Assembly: GCA_021464415.1 (NCBI GenBank) | Contig: CM038468.1 | Span: forward strand, 32,972,969-33,036,968 | Length of the DNA: 64,000 nt | DNA from: Lonicera japonica | Lineage: Eukaryota > Streptophyta > Magnoliopsida > Dipsacales > Caprifoliaceae | Direction: 5' to 3' | In this document: positions 46,254 to 58,266 of the stretch, piece after piece | How positions within the stretch are numbered: position 1 is the stretch's first letter | Layout: every line of letters starts with the position of its first letter | The notes under the pieces: generated by a model | Database searches by the model: none | What the model was told of the DNA's origin: nothing | What the model saw: only the letters and a program-made list of their open reading frames with translations | Position numbers and translations under genes: made by a program

Positions 46254-47546
46254 TTATGACAGCAAATCCAATATATATTTTCGTTGTGAGACTACAATAC
46301 CATTTTTTGAACGGGCCATCTCCATTCCAAGGAAGTATCGTAGGTCGCCAAAATCTTTAATCTCAAATTCTCTGGCAAGGTTTTGTTTCAGTCGACTCAT
46401 TTCTTCAACATCATCCCCGGTCAAAATCATATCATCCACATAAACAATAAGAACAGAAAGTTTGTTTCTTGTGGACGTCTTTGTGAATAGAGTATGATCA
46501 GACTGCCCTTGATTATATCCTTTGCCTTTGAGGAACTTCGTTAATCTTTCGAACCACGCCGTAGGGGATTGTTTAAGGCCATACAAAGACCTCTTTAGCT
46601 TGCAGATTTTTGTCCCAAATTTCTCAGTAAAACCAGGTGGAGGTTCCATATAAACTTCCTCCTCTAAGTATCCATTCAAGAAGGCATTCTTCATATTTAA
46701 CTGATTCAGAGGCTAATCCAAGTTGGCTGCAACTGATAAAAGAACCCGAACTGTATTTAGTTTTGCCACTGGAGAAAAAGTTTCGGAGTAGTCAACTCCA
46801 TACGTTTGAGTGAAGCCTTTAGCCACCAGACGAGCCTTGTACCGTTCCACTGACCCATCTGAGTTATACTTCACAGTGAATACCCACTTACAACCAACAA
46901 CCGTCTTTCCTTCTGGAAGATCAACTTTCTCCCAAGTAGCATTCTTCTCCAGCGCTCTCATCTCCTCATACACCGCTTCTCTCCAGTCCGGAACATTTAG
47001 AGCCTCCTGAATATTGTTAGGAACAACCATATTCGACACACAAGAGATAAAGGCAGAATAGGAGGGTGAGATATTTTTATATGACACAAAGTTTGAAATG
47101 GGATATTTGGGAGATTTCGCACACGCTCTGACTCCTTTTCTAAGAGCAATAGGAAGATCAAGTGGATTAGACTGAGTTGACTCGGTATTATTTTGAGAAC
47201 TACCTTCAAGTATCTCGGAAGAGTCATCGTGAGTATCATAGTCCACCTCCAAGTTGGATTCTTGGGTTTGCTGAGGGATAGTTTCTTTCCTTCCTTGTTC
47301 TAGATTTTTTCTAGAATAAGCAAGACCTTTATACCGTTTTGCACACATCTCTGGTCCATCGGTAGTAGTCAGATTTTGGGATGACACTAGCTCTGGTTGT
47401 TCACCATTACCAACACCAGTATTTTCAATATTTAATTCATTTGTTTTCCCAGATTGTGTGTTAAAATCATTAGGTACTTGTTCATACAAAACATCAACCA
47501 CCGAATTATTAAAACCATAACTACCATCTTCACTCGTGCTCTCCCC
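46254..47546 (-). pseudogene. Copia C reverse transcriptase
   Basis: Linker, then [40 protein letters not shown] and [20 protein letters not shown], the start of the RT palm. The catalytic YVDDM box lies at about 46430-46445. Frame is closed by TAG at 46713-46715 (Trp expected) and TAA at 46254-46256 (Glu expected). Reverse transcription by this copy alone is not possible. Confidence 0.9.
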
Positions 47547-48063
47547 CTAAAGATGAGAGTCGTTGTAATAAGATTGCCCCTCGAAGAAGGTAACATCCAT
47601 AGAAATGTACAACTTTTTGGAAATCGGGTCAAAACATTTATACCCTTTCTGATTGGTAGGATAGCCTACAAACATACATTTGTGTGCTTTTGGATCAAGT
47701 TTAGAATATTTTGGGTCATGATTATGAACAAAGGCAACGCTGCCAAATATTTTTAAGGGAATATCCCCTAATAACCGAGTGTTGGGAAATATGTCAGAAA
47801 GCAATTTGATAGGGGCTTTAAATTTCAAAGTTCGCGTTGGAAGCTGGTTAATAAGGTAAGTAGCTGTCAAAATAGCATCTCCCCAAAGATATTTAGGAAC
47901 TTTAGTTTGAAAAATTAAAGCTCGAGCAACTTCAAGTAAATGTCTATTTTTCCTTTCGGCAACTCCATTCTGTTGAGGAGTATAATTACAAAAACTTTGA
48001 TGAATTATCCCATTTTTGACGAAAAAATCCCCTAACATCTTATTAAAAAATTCCTTCCCATTA
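47547..48063 (-). pseudogene. Copia C integrase C-terminal part
   Basis: Contains YTPQQNGVAERKNRHLLEVA with the catalytic glutamate, then YLWGDAILTATYLINQLPTR and the chromodomain-like tail KCMFVGYPTNQKGYKCF. Ends at a TAG (47547-47549) inside the linker to reverse transcriptase. Confidence 0.88.
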
Positions 48064-49015
48064 TCACTCCGAAAAATTTGAATTTTGGTTTGAAACAGTG
48101 TGTATCATGGTGTAAAAGTTTTGGAACACACTCCCAACTTTTGATTTTTCTTTTAAGAGAAAGACCCAACATACTCTAGTATGGTCATCAATGAAAGTCA
48201 CAAACCAACGTTTGCCAGACCAAGTGGGCACTCTAGAGGGACCCCAAACATCACTATGAATCAAGGTGAAAGGTTGTGATTTCTTATATGGTTGAGACGG
48301 AAAGACTGTGCGGTGATGTTTCGCTAATTCACAAGATTCACACCGAAATTTAAGCAAATTATTATTCATTAATAACTTGGGAAACAAATGCTTTAAATAC
48401 TGAAAGTTTGGATGTCCTAACCTATAATGCCATAGCAAAATCTGACTATCACTATAAACAGAAATAGAATTAAAATAAGTCTGTTGGTCTTGCCTTCCAA
48501 AGGTAGACCTATTATTAAAGAAGTAGAGACCCCCATCCTGTTTAGGTAGACCCATTATTAAAGAAGTAGAGACCCCCATCCTGTTTAGCAACCCGAATCG
48601 TCTTCCCTAAATTTGAATCATGAAATTCACAATGAGAAGACCAAAAGTTAACGTGACAATTGAGATCAAAAGCTAATTTGCTAACAGATATAAGGTTATA
48701 AGATAGATGAGGGACATGTAAAACGTTTTCAAGAGTGAGAGACGGAGAAATAATTATGGTTCCTTTACCAGCAACTGCAGCAAAAGAACCATCAGCAATT
48801 TTAACTTTCAGATTTCCTGCACACGGAGTATATGACGAAAAGAATTTCGAGATACCGGTCATGTGGTCAGTAGCCCCTGAATCTAATATCCAGTTGCTAT
48901 GGGATTTGATGCAGGAAATTGTAGCAGTAAACTTATTACCTGACTGAGCTATGGAACATGAGGAGCCAGAGTTTCCTAAGGAATAAGATTGAACCATTTT
49001 ACATAGATGCTCCAT
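48064..49015 (-). pseudogene. Copia C protease and integrase N-terminus
   Basis: Protease core WILDSGATDHMTG with the intact D-S-G triplet, then LLWHYRLGHPNFQYL, the H-H-C-C zinc region of integrase, and the first catalytic aspartate in LIHSDVWGPS with FIDDHTRVCW. The two halves are in different frames because a 43-bp segment is duplicated in tandem at 48502-48587. A further one-base loss near 48100 shifts the frame ahead of the DNGKEF part. Confidence 0.88.
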
Positions 49016-49150
49016 TTGTTCCTTTGTGAATGGAAGTGGTTTTGAGGAAGATTGCTGCTCTGAATCTGCTTTGCTTGCTTGGAATGCTCGTGTTCCTCCC
49101 CTTGTTTTGTTATCTCGCTTCTTCCAATTTGCTGGTTTGCCATGAAGCTT

Positions 49151-50028
49151 TCAACAACTATCCCTAGTATGACCTGGCCACTTGCAATGATCACACCACA
49201 TTCTCTGTTTTCCTCCCCGCTTATCACCGTCTACTGCTTTATCAAGGGCTACCAAAGCAGATCCTTCACCATCTGTACGGGGCTTATGTTCGTCTCTCAA
49301 CATCACAGATCGTCGAGCCTCTTCTCTTCGTACCTCTGAAAACACTTCTCTGATAGTAGGCAAGGGTATCCTGCCTAAAATACGACCCCTAACTTCGTCT
49401 AGATCCTTGTTTAGTCCAGCCAAAAAGACAAACACGCGACTTCGCTTAACCTTTTTTTTGTAACGAGCACTATCATTCGGGTTTTCCCACTCTTCATTTT
49501 CAAACAAATCTAACTCTTGCCATATGGCCATCATGTTGTGGTAGTAAGTTGTAACCCCACGATCCCCTTGTTGCATCTTCCACAACTGGTTATTGAGTTC
49601 GAACATTTGAGAATGGTTGTCTAGATCAGAGTACGTTTCTTTAACTGCTTGCCATATATCTCGAGTAGTTGGTAAAAACATGTAGGGTTTACCAAGTCTA
49701 GCCTCCATGGAATTAATCAACCATGAGGTAACCATTGAATTCTCCTCGCGCCACGATTTGAAGCCCGGGTCGTTAGCCTGTGGTGGTACCACCTCACCAT
49801 TCACATAACCTAATCGTCTTTTGCTGTCAATAAATAGCATCATCGATTGTGCCCATTCGAGATAGTTTTTTCCATTTAACTTGTGACTAATGTTTGCCAC
49901 CGGATTTTCATTCACCGAATAAATCGATGCGAATTGTGATATAGAATCTGCATTGTTGGACGTAGAAGATTGACTTGTGGTAGACCCACTAGTAGAATCT
50001 GTGAGACCCGGAGTAGTTGCACCCACCA
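49151..50028 (-). pseudogene. Copia C gag and zinc knuckle
   Basis: The likely start is MVGATTPGLTDST at 50028; the open frame extends further upstream through the leader, but that part is not gag-like. Core motifs KLNGKNYLEWAQSMMLFI, SWLINSMEARLGKPYMFLPT and TYYHNMMAIWQELDLFE are typical plant copia gag, followed by the CDHCKWPGHTRDSC knuckle. A TGA at 49151-49153, where a Trp codon is expected, closes the frame just after the knuckle, and the same frame goes on open beyond it. Confidence 0.88.
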
Positions 50029-50523
50029 TAGCAAGTTTATAGTTCATATGGCAATAGATTGATAATTCAGTACTAAACCCAATCACACCAAGAAACAGGG
50101 ACCAAAAAATGCATAATAGTACCAACCCACGAAACCAAACAGTACCAAACTGAACAAAACAGTACCAAACACAACGGAACAGTACCAAACTGAACGGAAT
50201 AAGGTGCGTAACCTTGAGACAACGGGAGCTGGAGAGTTTGGTGGTGATCGGATCATCCACGCGCTTGAGACTACGGCGCGTGAGATCCACGCGCTGGACG
50301 TGGTGGCGTGTGTGGGCGTGTGTGACGTCTTTTTCCGGCGCTTTTTTCATGGTTCTACTCGACAGAATATTCCGACCAAGCCTGCGTAGTTTGTTGTTAG
50401 GAAGGGCCACGTATTACGCGCACACCAGTGAATAGGAACGGCGGCAGTTAGGGTTTTTTAGGAGTGGGTAGGTGACGGCGGCGTCTAGGGTTTTGCTAGG
50501 CTCCGTAGGGACTCCCTAACCTA

Positions 50524-50535
50524 GCTCTGATACCA
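50524..50535 (-). other. Copia C primer-binding site
   Basis: TGGTATCAGAGC on the minus strand, no spacer to the LTR; pairs with initiator tRNA-Met. Confidence 0.88.
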
Positions 50536-50712
50536 TGAGGAAATTTAGAGAGAGTAATAATTTATTCCATTATACTAAAGAATGAATACAATGCACCTTA
50601 TAAAAAAAATAAACCACGACTCCCAGCTTACCTAAAATACCTATTAAGGTGGGATTCTCCCCACAAATAACATAAATAAATAAATAAAATAAATAGTACT
50701 GAATTATCAATA
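50536..50712 (-). repeat. Copia C LTR (5' LTR)
   Basis: 177 bp; followed on the minus strand directly by the primer-binding site at 50524-50535. Confidence 0.93.
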
Positions 50713-50791
50713 CATATTAAACTTGAATGTTATACATTAGCGTTTACTTTTATATTGTTCATACATTTAACGAGCCATATTGTAGTAGCAG

Positions 50792-50854
50792 GAGCAACGA
50801 CCATTAGGTTCTGATTCTGCAGTAACTCAGAGTGCACCTTTAGGTCCAATAGGA
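50792..50854 (+). CDS. Gene 1 exon 12
   Basis: 21 codons, EQRPLGSDSAVTQSAPLGPI plus G, ending GGA|GTAAGT; looks like a shortened module A start. The preceding intron, minus copia C, resembles intron 9. Confidence 0.45.
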
Positions 50855-50942
50855 GTAAGTGATAATATATATTTATGCATATACGTCTTCAAATATGATT
50901 ATGGGTTGAATACTAGCATTAACTTATGTTGTCATGTGCCAG

Positions 50943-51008
50943 CCTATTGATGCTCAGTCGCTCATAATGTTCCAAAATCACCTTGCCAAAAACTCCCTCG
51001 AGATTTGA
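50943..51008 (+). CDS. Gene 1 exon 13, possible terminal coding exon
   Basis: After a CATGTGCCAG acceptor that matches the one before gene 2 exon 10, PIDAQSLIMFQNHLAKNSLE runs to a TGA at 51006-51008. If used, the coding region ends here and the next exon is 3'UTR. Confidence 0.35.
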   Translation, partial: PIDAQSLIMFQNHLAKNSLEI

Positions 51009-51169
51009 TTAGCAGCTGTGAAATGATGGCAATGTTGATTTATCCTCCCAAGGTATCCCCTTCTACCAACTGAAACTCTTGATTCTTTTTTTTTTCTTCT
51101 TCCCCTTATTGTCGAAGATAAAGCAGTATTGATACAATTTTGACTGATCGATCATCTTACTTTTTCCAG

Positions 51170-51217
51170 GGCTGCATTTGGTTTTCCATTCACCATCCAC
51201 AGTCCAGAAGCGCTTGA
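51170..51217 (+). CDS. Gene 1 exon 14, terminal exon shared with gene 2
   Basis: GCIWFSIHHPQSRSA then TGA after a TTTTTCCAG acceptor. Sequence here and for over 200 bp downstream aligns with gene 2 at 61932 onward (CCAGAAGCG..., ATACATGGATGAATG, TTTGAATATA), showing common origin of the two 3' ends. Confidence 0.5.
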   Translation, partial: GCIWFSIHHPQSRSA

Positions 51218-51444
51218 CTTCTCTTGGAGTATATACATGGATGAATGTAAAACTATTTGAATATATGTACTCTGCATCATATACTTTATAGATAAACTTC
51301 ATGATAAACCCACATTCATTTTTTTTAACTCTTAGGTGCATTCATATCAAGTGTTCCTATGTTCAAAAAACAAGAAAAAGTAATATCGAAGTTTTGGTTG
51401 GGAGGAACTTGCCGTTTGATGGGATGACAAACAAAAGAAGACAT

Positions 51445-52260
51445 ATGTCGATCCTTGGAAAAAGACTCACTTTGGCATGCAATTATAGTGAGTAAATATG
51501 GTTCCCATCCAAATGGGTGGGATGCTAACAATGATTGTACTAGCTCTCTTCGTGGTACTTGTAAATCAATAACTAAAGTGTGGAGTGAATTTGAGCAAAA
51601 CACAAAATTGGCAGTGGGGAATGGATAGACAATTCGTTTTTGGAAGGATAAGTGGATAAGGAATTCTCCATTGAAAGGGTCTTTTCCAAGAATTTATTGC
51701 CTTTCTAAAAATCACAATATGTTGATCCATTCGGTCATCACTTGGTCCCCAAGTCCTAATTATTCCTGGGACTTAACATTCCTAAGAAATTTCAATGATA
51801 GCGAATGTGGAGAATTCATATCTTTGATGGAATTGGTTCAATCCGTGTGTCCTAATCAAAATTCTTTAGATAAGCAGGTTTGGGTTGCTCACCATTCGGG
51901 GGAATTTTCTTGTACATCCTTCTTTGATGTTCTATCGCAACCATCATCCACATCCTCATTCACACAATCTAATTTTATTTGGAAACACGGGGTCCCTTCC
52001 AAAGTTAAGGTGTTTGCTTGGCTAGTATTGAGAGATAGAGTGAATACTTGAGACGTAATTTAAGAGAAGAGGCCTTATATGTGTTTGTCACCATCATGAT
52101 GTGTGTTATACAAAAGAGATGGAGAAGACATAGATCATATTCTTCTGCATTGTGCTTTTGTTTAGAAAGTGTGGGTTTTGATCTTTGAGCTGTTTGGAAA
52201 GGTGGGGGCCTTCCTAAAAAGATGGGCTGACTTCATAGCTCTAAAATGACAATTTAAGCA
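51445..52260 (+). mobile_element. LINE (L1-type) 3' fragment
   Basis: Plus-strand codons give LEKDSLWHAIIVSKYGSHP, then a stop-interrupted stretch, then the open ORF 51671-52051 with WSPSPNYSWDLTFLRNFND and FIWKHGVPSKVKVFAWLVLR. A zinc-binding tail CVLYKRDGEDIDHILLHC follows. This is the C-terminal reverse-transcriptase zinc-binding region of plant LINEs. It is broken by several stops and lacks the endonuclease and RT palm. It lies in the 3' flank of gene 1. Confidence 0.85.
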
Positions 52261-53175
52261 AAGTAACTGTAAAATAAAAAGTCTATGAAGACACACAGTT
52301 TTGGCCATGGCATGGGCGACTTGGTTGTAGTCAAAGTGTTTGATGATATGCTTCAAAGAAGACGGATTGTCAATCCTTGAGAAAATAATTTCTAATATAT
52401 AAAAAAATCAATTTAACACTTATTTTTTAGGCATCCATGCACAAAGTTTAATTTTACTAGAGCATCACTAATGGTCAAACCCCCCTAATATAAGTGGAAG
52501 AAGAGTGTCACTTAACGCCACATGAATGCAACAAATTTTGTCTCAATTATATAGGGAAAATCAAAGAAGAATCCCTTAAATCATTACATTTTCACGAAAG
52601 ATCTATGATAAGATATTTTAATATAATAAGAATACCTTTAATTAACATAACCAATATATGGCAAGGATAAAATTAGAATTAATTACATTCATATATATTT
52701 GACATATGTATCCCTATCAGTATATTATAACATATATCTTGTGGACTCAAATTATTTCCTACCATCAGGGAAGTGCCCACCTTGTCCCGAAGGATATAGT
52801 TGTACCTCCTCAATTTAAAAAATAATAATATTATATATAGAACATATGTTTATTAAAATTAAGGTATGAGTATTAGTGCTCCACATGAGTACTCGTAACA
52901 CTTTAAAAAGTATTTTCAATTCATAAAAAGGTATCCAAAAGAGACCTATAAAGATACACTAAAGATAATTTTGAAGTGCTCTAGTATGATGAGTTTAACA
53001 TTTAGCTAATATATTGTTACGTTTTCCCATTGGTCTCAACTTAATAACCACATTGTACTTTTACACTTCCAACAAAAAACATTAATATTTCACCTTAATC
53101 CATACTCAAGATTATATTTTATTTTATGTTGTTGGTTCATTGATTATCTCTCAAAAAAGAAATAAGATTTTTAAT
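52261..53175. other. Intergenic, no supported gene
   Basis: AT-rich; no repeat ends or ORFs of note. Confidence 0.5.
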
Positions 53176-54136
53176 GGGTGATTTTGTTTCTATTTGTGGA
53201 TTTTAGCAGCTTATCCCTAAATTTGCTAATCTTGAGCCAAACTTTTCAAAACCTCCTTATGAAAATTGAGAAGTATATCCACCAATTATTAATCATTTAA
53301 ACATATTCACTTTTAAAATTAGTTTCCTAATTATAATATACTTCCTTAATAATTTAGTTTTTTAATTTGTAAAAAGGTTTACTGAAATGCAACAGTACAA
53401 AACTAGCCGAAAGTTATATTAGTACACTACAACACCAATGAATAATCTTTACAATAAATGAGTTTACTATTTTATTTTTTGCTACATGATGAGGGCTAAA
53501 AAAATTAAAAAAAAAATTAACTAGCTTTGGAAGTTAAGAAAATAATTATGAATTATTGGAGACAACGAGCATTATTTCCTTCAATCTCAATCCTCTTAGA
53601 GGTTGGAGGAAAAATATTCAATTGTGGTATATGTTTTGCATTTTTTGTTCACCATCATGAATTTTTAATTAATAAAGTAATATTTTAATTTGACTTCTAG
53701 GGTAGAAACTAAATTTTGCAGACATATTACAAATGTTTCACCCTACACTTCGTGCTTAATTACTATTCCAAGACTGATTTTAATTTTTGTATAATCTCAA
53801 TTCCTGAAACAAATGTAAATTATAGACTTATAATTTAATCTCGAGTCCGAAAAAGGGATATAATTGATAATAAATTATATCAAAAATGTCATTTTATTAT
53901 TATAGTTTATATTTACTTTTTCATATATTATATGATGGTGGATAAAAGTATAAATTCGGTGGATAATTTAAAATTTAATTGAAAAGAATAATTATTTTAT
54001 AAAAATTATGCCAATAATATTTTTTGTAAGTTTATCTAATAATGTGGTTAAACTTAATGGGCAATATGGATTAATTTAGTAAAACCCAAAGAGGGGGATG
54101 GATGGACAAATCTCATGGATATAAATAAAATCACCC
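53176..54136. mobile_element. TIR element, family of 19728-21345 (copy 2)
   Basis: GGGTGATTTTGTTTCTATTT at the left is matched by the inverse of GGGTGATTTTATTTATATCC at the right, with AATG preceding both ends. The ends match those of the element at 19728. AT-rich interior, no transposase. Confidence 0.65.
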
Positions 54137-55990
54137 ATTTTTAATCTTGGACACACTGAAAGCAGAGGTGGCACTCTTAATTTGAGAAGAAGCAAGTTTT
54201 GTTTACCCTATGCTCATAGTACTACTAAATTTTGCATGGGCACCTCATTATTCTAATTTTTAGTATAATAATGTAATGTTTTTAGTAAATTAATAAATAG
54301 TTTTATACACACAATACCAAAAATTTATGATCTTATATTTTCGTACCCCCTCAATTAAATTTCTCCGTACGTCCCTGCCTAGCATACATTGTTTACTAAT
54401 CTACATTTCTTTTCTATCTTTATTAGATTCATTAGTGAACACTAAATTTATGTTCAAAATTATAATTCTTTGTTTGAAATTTAATTGAAAAAATTGATAA
54501 AAAATTTAAAAATTTCACTGCCAACTTTAAAAGTTTCACTACAAATTTAAAGTGAAATTTACAAATTTCATTGTAGATTTGCAAAAAAACTCTTTTTTGT
54601 GTGTGTGTGAAATTTTATAGATTTAACAACAAAAATATGATTTGCTATGAAATTTACAAGTTTGACTGCAAATATTATGAATTTTAATGAAAATTAAGAG
54701 TTTAGCTGCAAAAACATGAAAAATATTGCCGCCAATTGCTTCATAAGTTGCATATTTATTTATGTTTATTCTAAATTTACAAATTTATAAGTCTTCAAAT
54801 TAATTATATTTTATTGAAAAGAAGGCGAATGTTACTTTATTGGATTTTAAATCTTGAAAATTGCTAAAGGGTTATTTTTGTTCATAACGATGTGGAGTTG
54901 GGAAGAAATATGTTATAGTTGAAAATTTTGTATCATGTATTTTTTGACTAAATTCATATATATTAAGGATTTATCACCTAATATCCCATATATTTAAGTA
55001 TAATTATGTCACTATAAATCTGTAATAACAAAAATGCAATTATCAGCCTACCAATTAATACTAGCCATGCTTACTAAAAGAATATAATTTTTAAAATCAA
55101 TTTATTTCATCATTGTTTCAATAAAACCTATATTAATCTATTTTATTAGTTTTTCGTTATTGTAATATTAAAAGAAATGTACCATTGTATTAATCAAATT
55201 AAATTGATTAAATGCGATGAAGAAATGTACCATTTTGGGTCCAATAGAGATAAAATGAGGAAGCAAAGAGAGAACAAGTGTGAATGAGAGGGGGTAGTCT
55301 ATTTGTATATATCATATTTTGGCAAAAACATGTTTAATAAAAAAAAAATAATTTAACTTCAGTGGATATTACACTATTTTTTGCAACTTCTATTAAAGCC
55401 ATTACACCATTTTGACAATTTACTCAATTATTTAATATAACATAAGCCCTTCTGTTTAAAAATCTAAAAGTTATTAACCAAATCGGGTAAAAGTGAAAGA
55501 TGATGTTCTAAAAGCATAGGATGGTTTAGTGTCGGGTAAAATAATTTAGCAGAACTAACCGTTAACCCAACAAACCACTGAAGGTTAAAAAACCGTCAAC
55601 CTACTTATTTAATATGGGTCATCTGCCTTTATGTTAGTCGGGCCAGGCCGGACTAAATTCAAACCCGAAAGTCCAAAATATGATCCAAATCAGAACTCAA
55701 GGCTCAAACCCACAACTTATATAATCCAATTGATAGGACTACTAAAAAGTTACTGCGATTTGAATTATTTACAATTTTTTCTAATCGAAAAATATTAAGA
55801 ACAAGAAATTGAGAGAGAAATTAGAGCAATTAAATGAAGGCGGCAAGCAAAGGGAAAAATAACTGCAACTCCCCGTAGGCATGACCTGTTCCCAAGTATG
55901 GTGAAGAAGAAAAAGGAGGAGGAGGTGAAGATGTAGCAACCGGTAGAACCTGTAAACTGGTCAGTTTGTTTAGTTAGTTACAAATATATT
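54137..55990. other. Intergenic, upstream of gene 2
   Basis: 54480-54720 is a patchy region of recurring AAATTT(C/A)ACTGCAAAT words, possibly an old tandem array. No gene seen. The last few hundred bases would hold the gene 2 promoter, but no confident TATA box was chosen. Confidence 0.45.
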
Positions 55991-56059
55991 TTCCCCCCTT
56001 TTCTATTTTTGAGTTTGTTTAAAAAGGGAGTAGCAGCAGTAGTATTTGGGTATTTTCTT

Positions 56060-56156
56060 AAGTGAAGCAAAATCTCTTTAATCAATCAATTCTTCAATCC
56101 ACGCAAATCTCTCTCTCTCTCTCTCTACTCGTTCTTCTTGAAGATTAATCAATCAA
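56060..56156 (+). promoter_or_regulatory. Gene 2 5'UTR with CT tract
   Basis: A (CT)n run of about 20 bases (56107-56126) ends 30 bases before the ATG, a frequent plant 5'UTR feature. Confidence 0.4.
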
Positions 56157-58235
56157 TAATGGCTGTAAGTAATTTACTTCGATCCCTTAATTTCTTACTG
56201 TTTATATTTGTCAGTGTAGTTAAAACCTAGGGTTCTTGGTTGTTAATCTTTATTGTTTTCAATTAATTTATGTTTCTTAATGTTTGGATTGGGTGATCAG
56301 AAAGTTAGAAACGTTTTTCTGTATTTCGTTTACTAGGGTTCTAGATTGAATATATAATCTCGTCATCAGATTTGGTGTTTTGGGTTGCTTATTTCAAGTT
56401 AATTTTAGAAAATCATAATCAATTTCCTACCCAAAACAAACAATATTCAATATGAATTTGCTTCTTTTTTTCATGCTTTCTTGTCTTTTGAACATCTGTC
56501 TATTCAATTGCATACATGAATGGCTTTCACGCTTTCTGTTTTTCCTCTCGAGTTCTTTTCCGTTTTCATAATGTTTGATTATTATATTCATTCACTGATC
56601 AAGAATGCAGTATTTTTTTTGGTACTATTTTTAATCTTATTCCTTCGAGTTGATTTAACGTGTTAAGTTTTCACCCCTTCTTTACTGGTTTATATCAATT
56701 AGTATTAATCGAGATAGAATTATGGTTCTTGGGTGTTATTCTGTTAATATTTATTGTTTTTGAATTAGTTTCTGTTTCTTAATGATAAGATTGGGTTTAG
56801 AAAGTTAGAGACGATTCTATATTTTTTTTAGTATAGTTGGAATTAGGATTGGTATGTTTATTTGTTACTCCATCTCTCCTCAGAGACTGCTAATCTGGGA
56901 CATGCCCAGAATTCTACATTAATGTCCATCTGTATTGGTATTTGATTGCATTGATTTTCTGAAGAATCGTTGCCATGCTGTAACTTTTTTTTTGTATTCA
57001 ATGAAAAAGAGAACAAATTGCTGTGGAAGTAAGTTGTGGCACAGAATTGGAAATTGATTCATTGTAACATTTATGTAATCAAGCACCAAAAAAGGTGAAA
57101 AGTACATATCTTGGCCACTCTCCAATTGTCCTGGACTGCAAAATGATTGAATGTACCAATATGATCTCACAATTTGAAATGCATTCAGATTTGCACATTT
57201 CAAAATTGTATGTTTTTTATCTGTTTGGTTGGTCGTAAGCATGAGAAGTAATTCCTCATAAAGGGGATATAGGTCATCAAACACGTCTTCTGGCCAAGAC
57301 TAAAAAACACACTCTGCTATAGAACTCTCAATCTTTTATGTGTCTCCCTCTATAAAACGCAATCTGCACAACATCCAATGCCCACGTATAAAGATGAATT
57401 GGAAATTTGTGATTTGTGTTAGTTGTGAGTTATGGTATATGACCATTTGAGATGCTGTTCTCTTTGACTTATCAAGTACTTTCGACATTTTCAGGCAATT
57501 AAATATCTTGTCAAATGCACACTGACTTCACACCTACAAACACTACCAAAGAGTTGTCTACAACTTTATAAAGCTTTAAGAGTATGCTTGGTTTTGTTTA
57601 TTTTCCACGAGAGAAATACCCAAGATCCCATATTTTCCAGCTGTTTTTTTGCTTGATTATAGCGGTTTTTAAGGACATAATCAAGCACCGCAGGAGATGA
57701 AATATATGGAGTCCAGGGCATATTCCATGGAAAACAAGTGTAATCCAGACACGCCCTTAATGTCTGTATTTGGCATCAAAGGAAATTGTGCTACGTGTTT
57801 TAAATGGCCCGGTCAGTAACCTTTCTGCTGCCAAGAGATTATATGTGCCAATATGCTATTCACAATTGAAGTGCATTGAGGGTTTCACAGTTTGAGAAAA
57901 CATAAAATCATCAGGTGAGTAGGATTTTTGGACTTCGTGTTTCAACATGCAAATATACTGATGTACATAAAAAACTAATAAAATTGAGTTGTTTCATTGT
58001 TGATTCTTTTTTGAGCTGCAATTGAAGTTGACAAACTTTGTTTACCCATTTGTTTCGTCTAGTTGTAACCTATTCTAAAGGCACTATCAACCCTTTAAAG
58101 AGATCAAATCTTGCATCTCAGTCCTTGAAAAGATATGTTGCATCTAGACCCTTGAAAAAGCATTTTACATCTCAACCATCCAATCTTTTATCCTTTTGAC
58201 ATTTTTAGGATTCAAAAACCATTCTCTCTTGTTAG

Positions 58236-58266
<31 letters not shown>

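Larger units (their letters stand above)
45305..50712 (-). mobile_element. Full-length Ty1/copia element C, in intron 11
   Basis: Short LTRs (174 and 177 bp, TGAGGAAATT...ATCAATA) with CATAT duplications at 45300-45304 and 50713-50717. Minus-strand primer site TGGTATCAGAGC abuts the 5' LTR; polypurine tract CTTGAGGGGGAG abuts the 3' LTR. The interior carries gag, protease, integrase, reverse transcriptase and RNase H in copia order. The LTRs differ at few places, but the coding region holds at least seven disabling changes. Confidence 0.95.
34387..51217 (+). pseudogene. Gene 1: modular exon-repeat gene, interrupted
   Basis: Fourteen exons can be placed by GT-AG sites. They fall into types: a QCR10-like start exon (1); module A, 48-55 residues with PGGVGP...RSPEL..SLGT.KPADF.FDET (exons 2, 3, 4, 5, 7, 8, 10); module B, 42 residues, EMIEELRRKAKI followed by a Leu/Lys/Glu-rich coiled coil (exons 6, 9, 11); then short terminal exons. 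The order is 1-A-A-A-A-B-A-A-B-A-B-end. All are phase 0 and divisible by three except exon 9. Introns flanking equivalent exons are also alike, so exons multiplied by genomic duplication of A-A-B units. A copia element splits exon 5 and exon 9 has an extra base, so the full-length frame is lost. Exon skipping could still give shorter open products. No known family recognised; probably lineage-specific. Likely cytosolic or membrane-anchored through exon 1. Confidence 0.6.

Noticed and set aside
46201..48947. Several plus-strand ORFs across copia C
   Set aside because: They are shadows of the minus-strand RT, integrase and protease frames.
49151..50410. 419-residue ORF beginning upstream of copia C gag
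   Set aside because: The first 127 residues come from the untranslated leader and are not gag-like; the gag homology fits a start at 50028.
56919..57284. 121-residue minus-strand ORF in gene 2 intron 1
   Set aside because: Intronic, no homology, and partly made of the family intron repeat.
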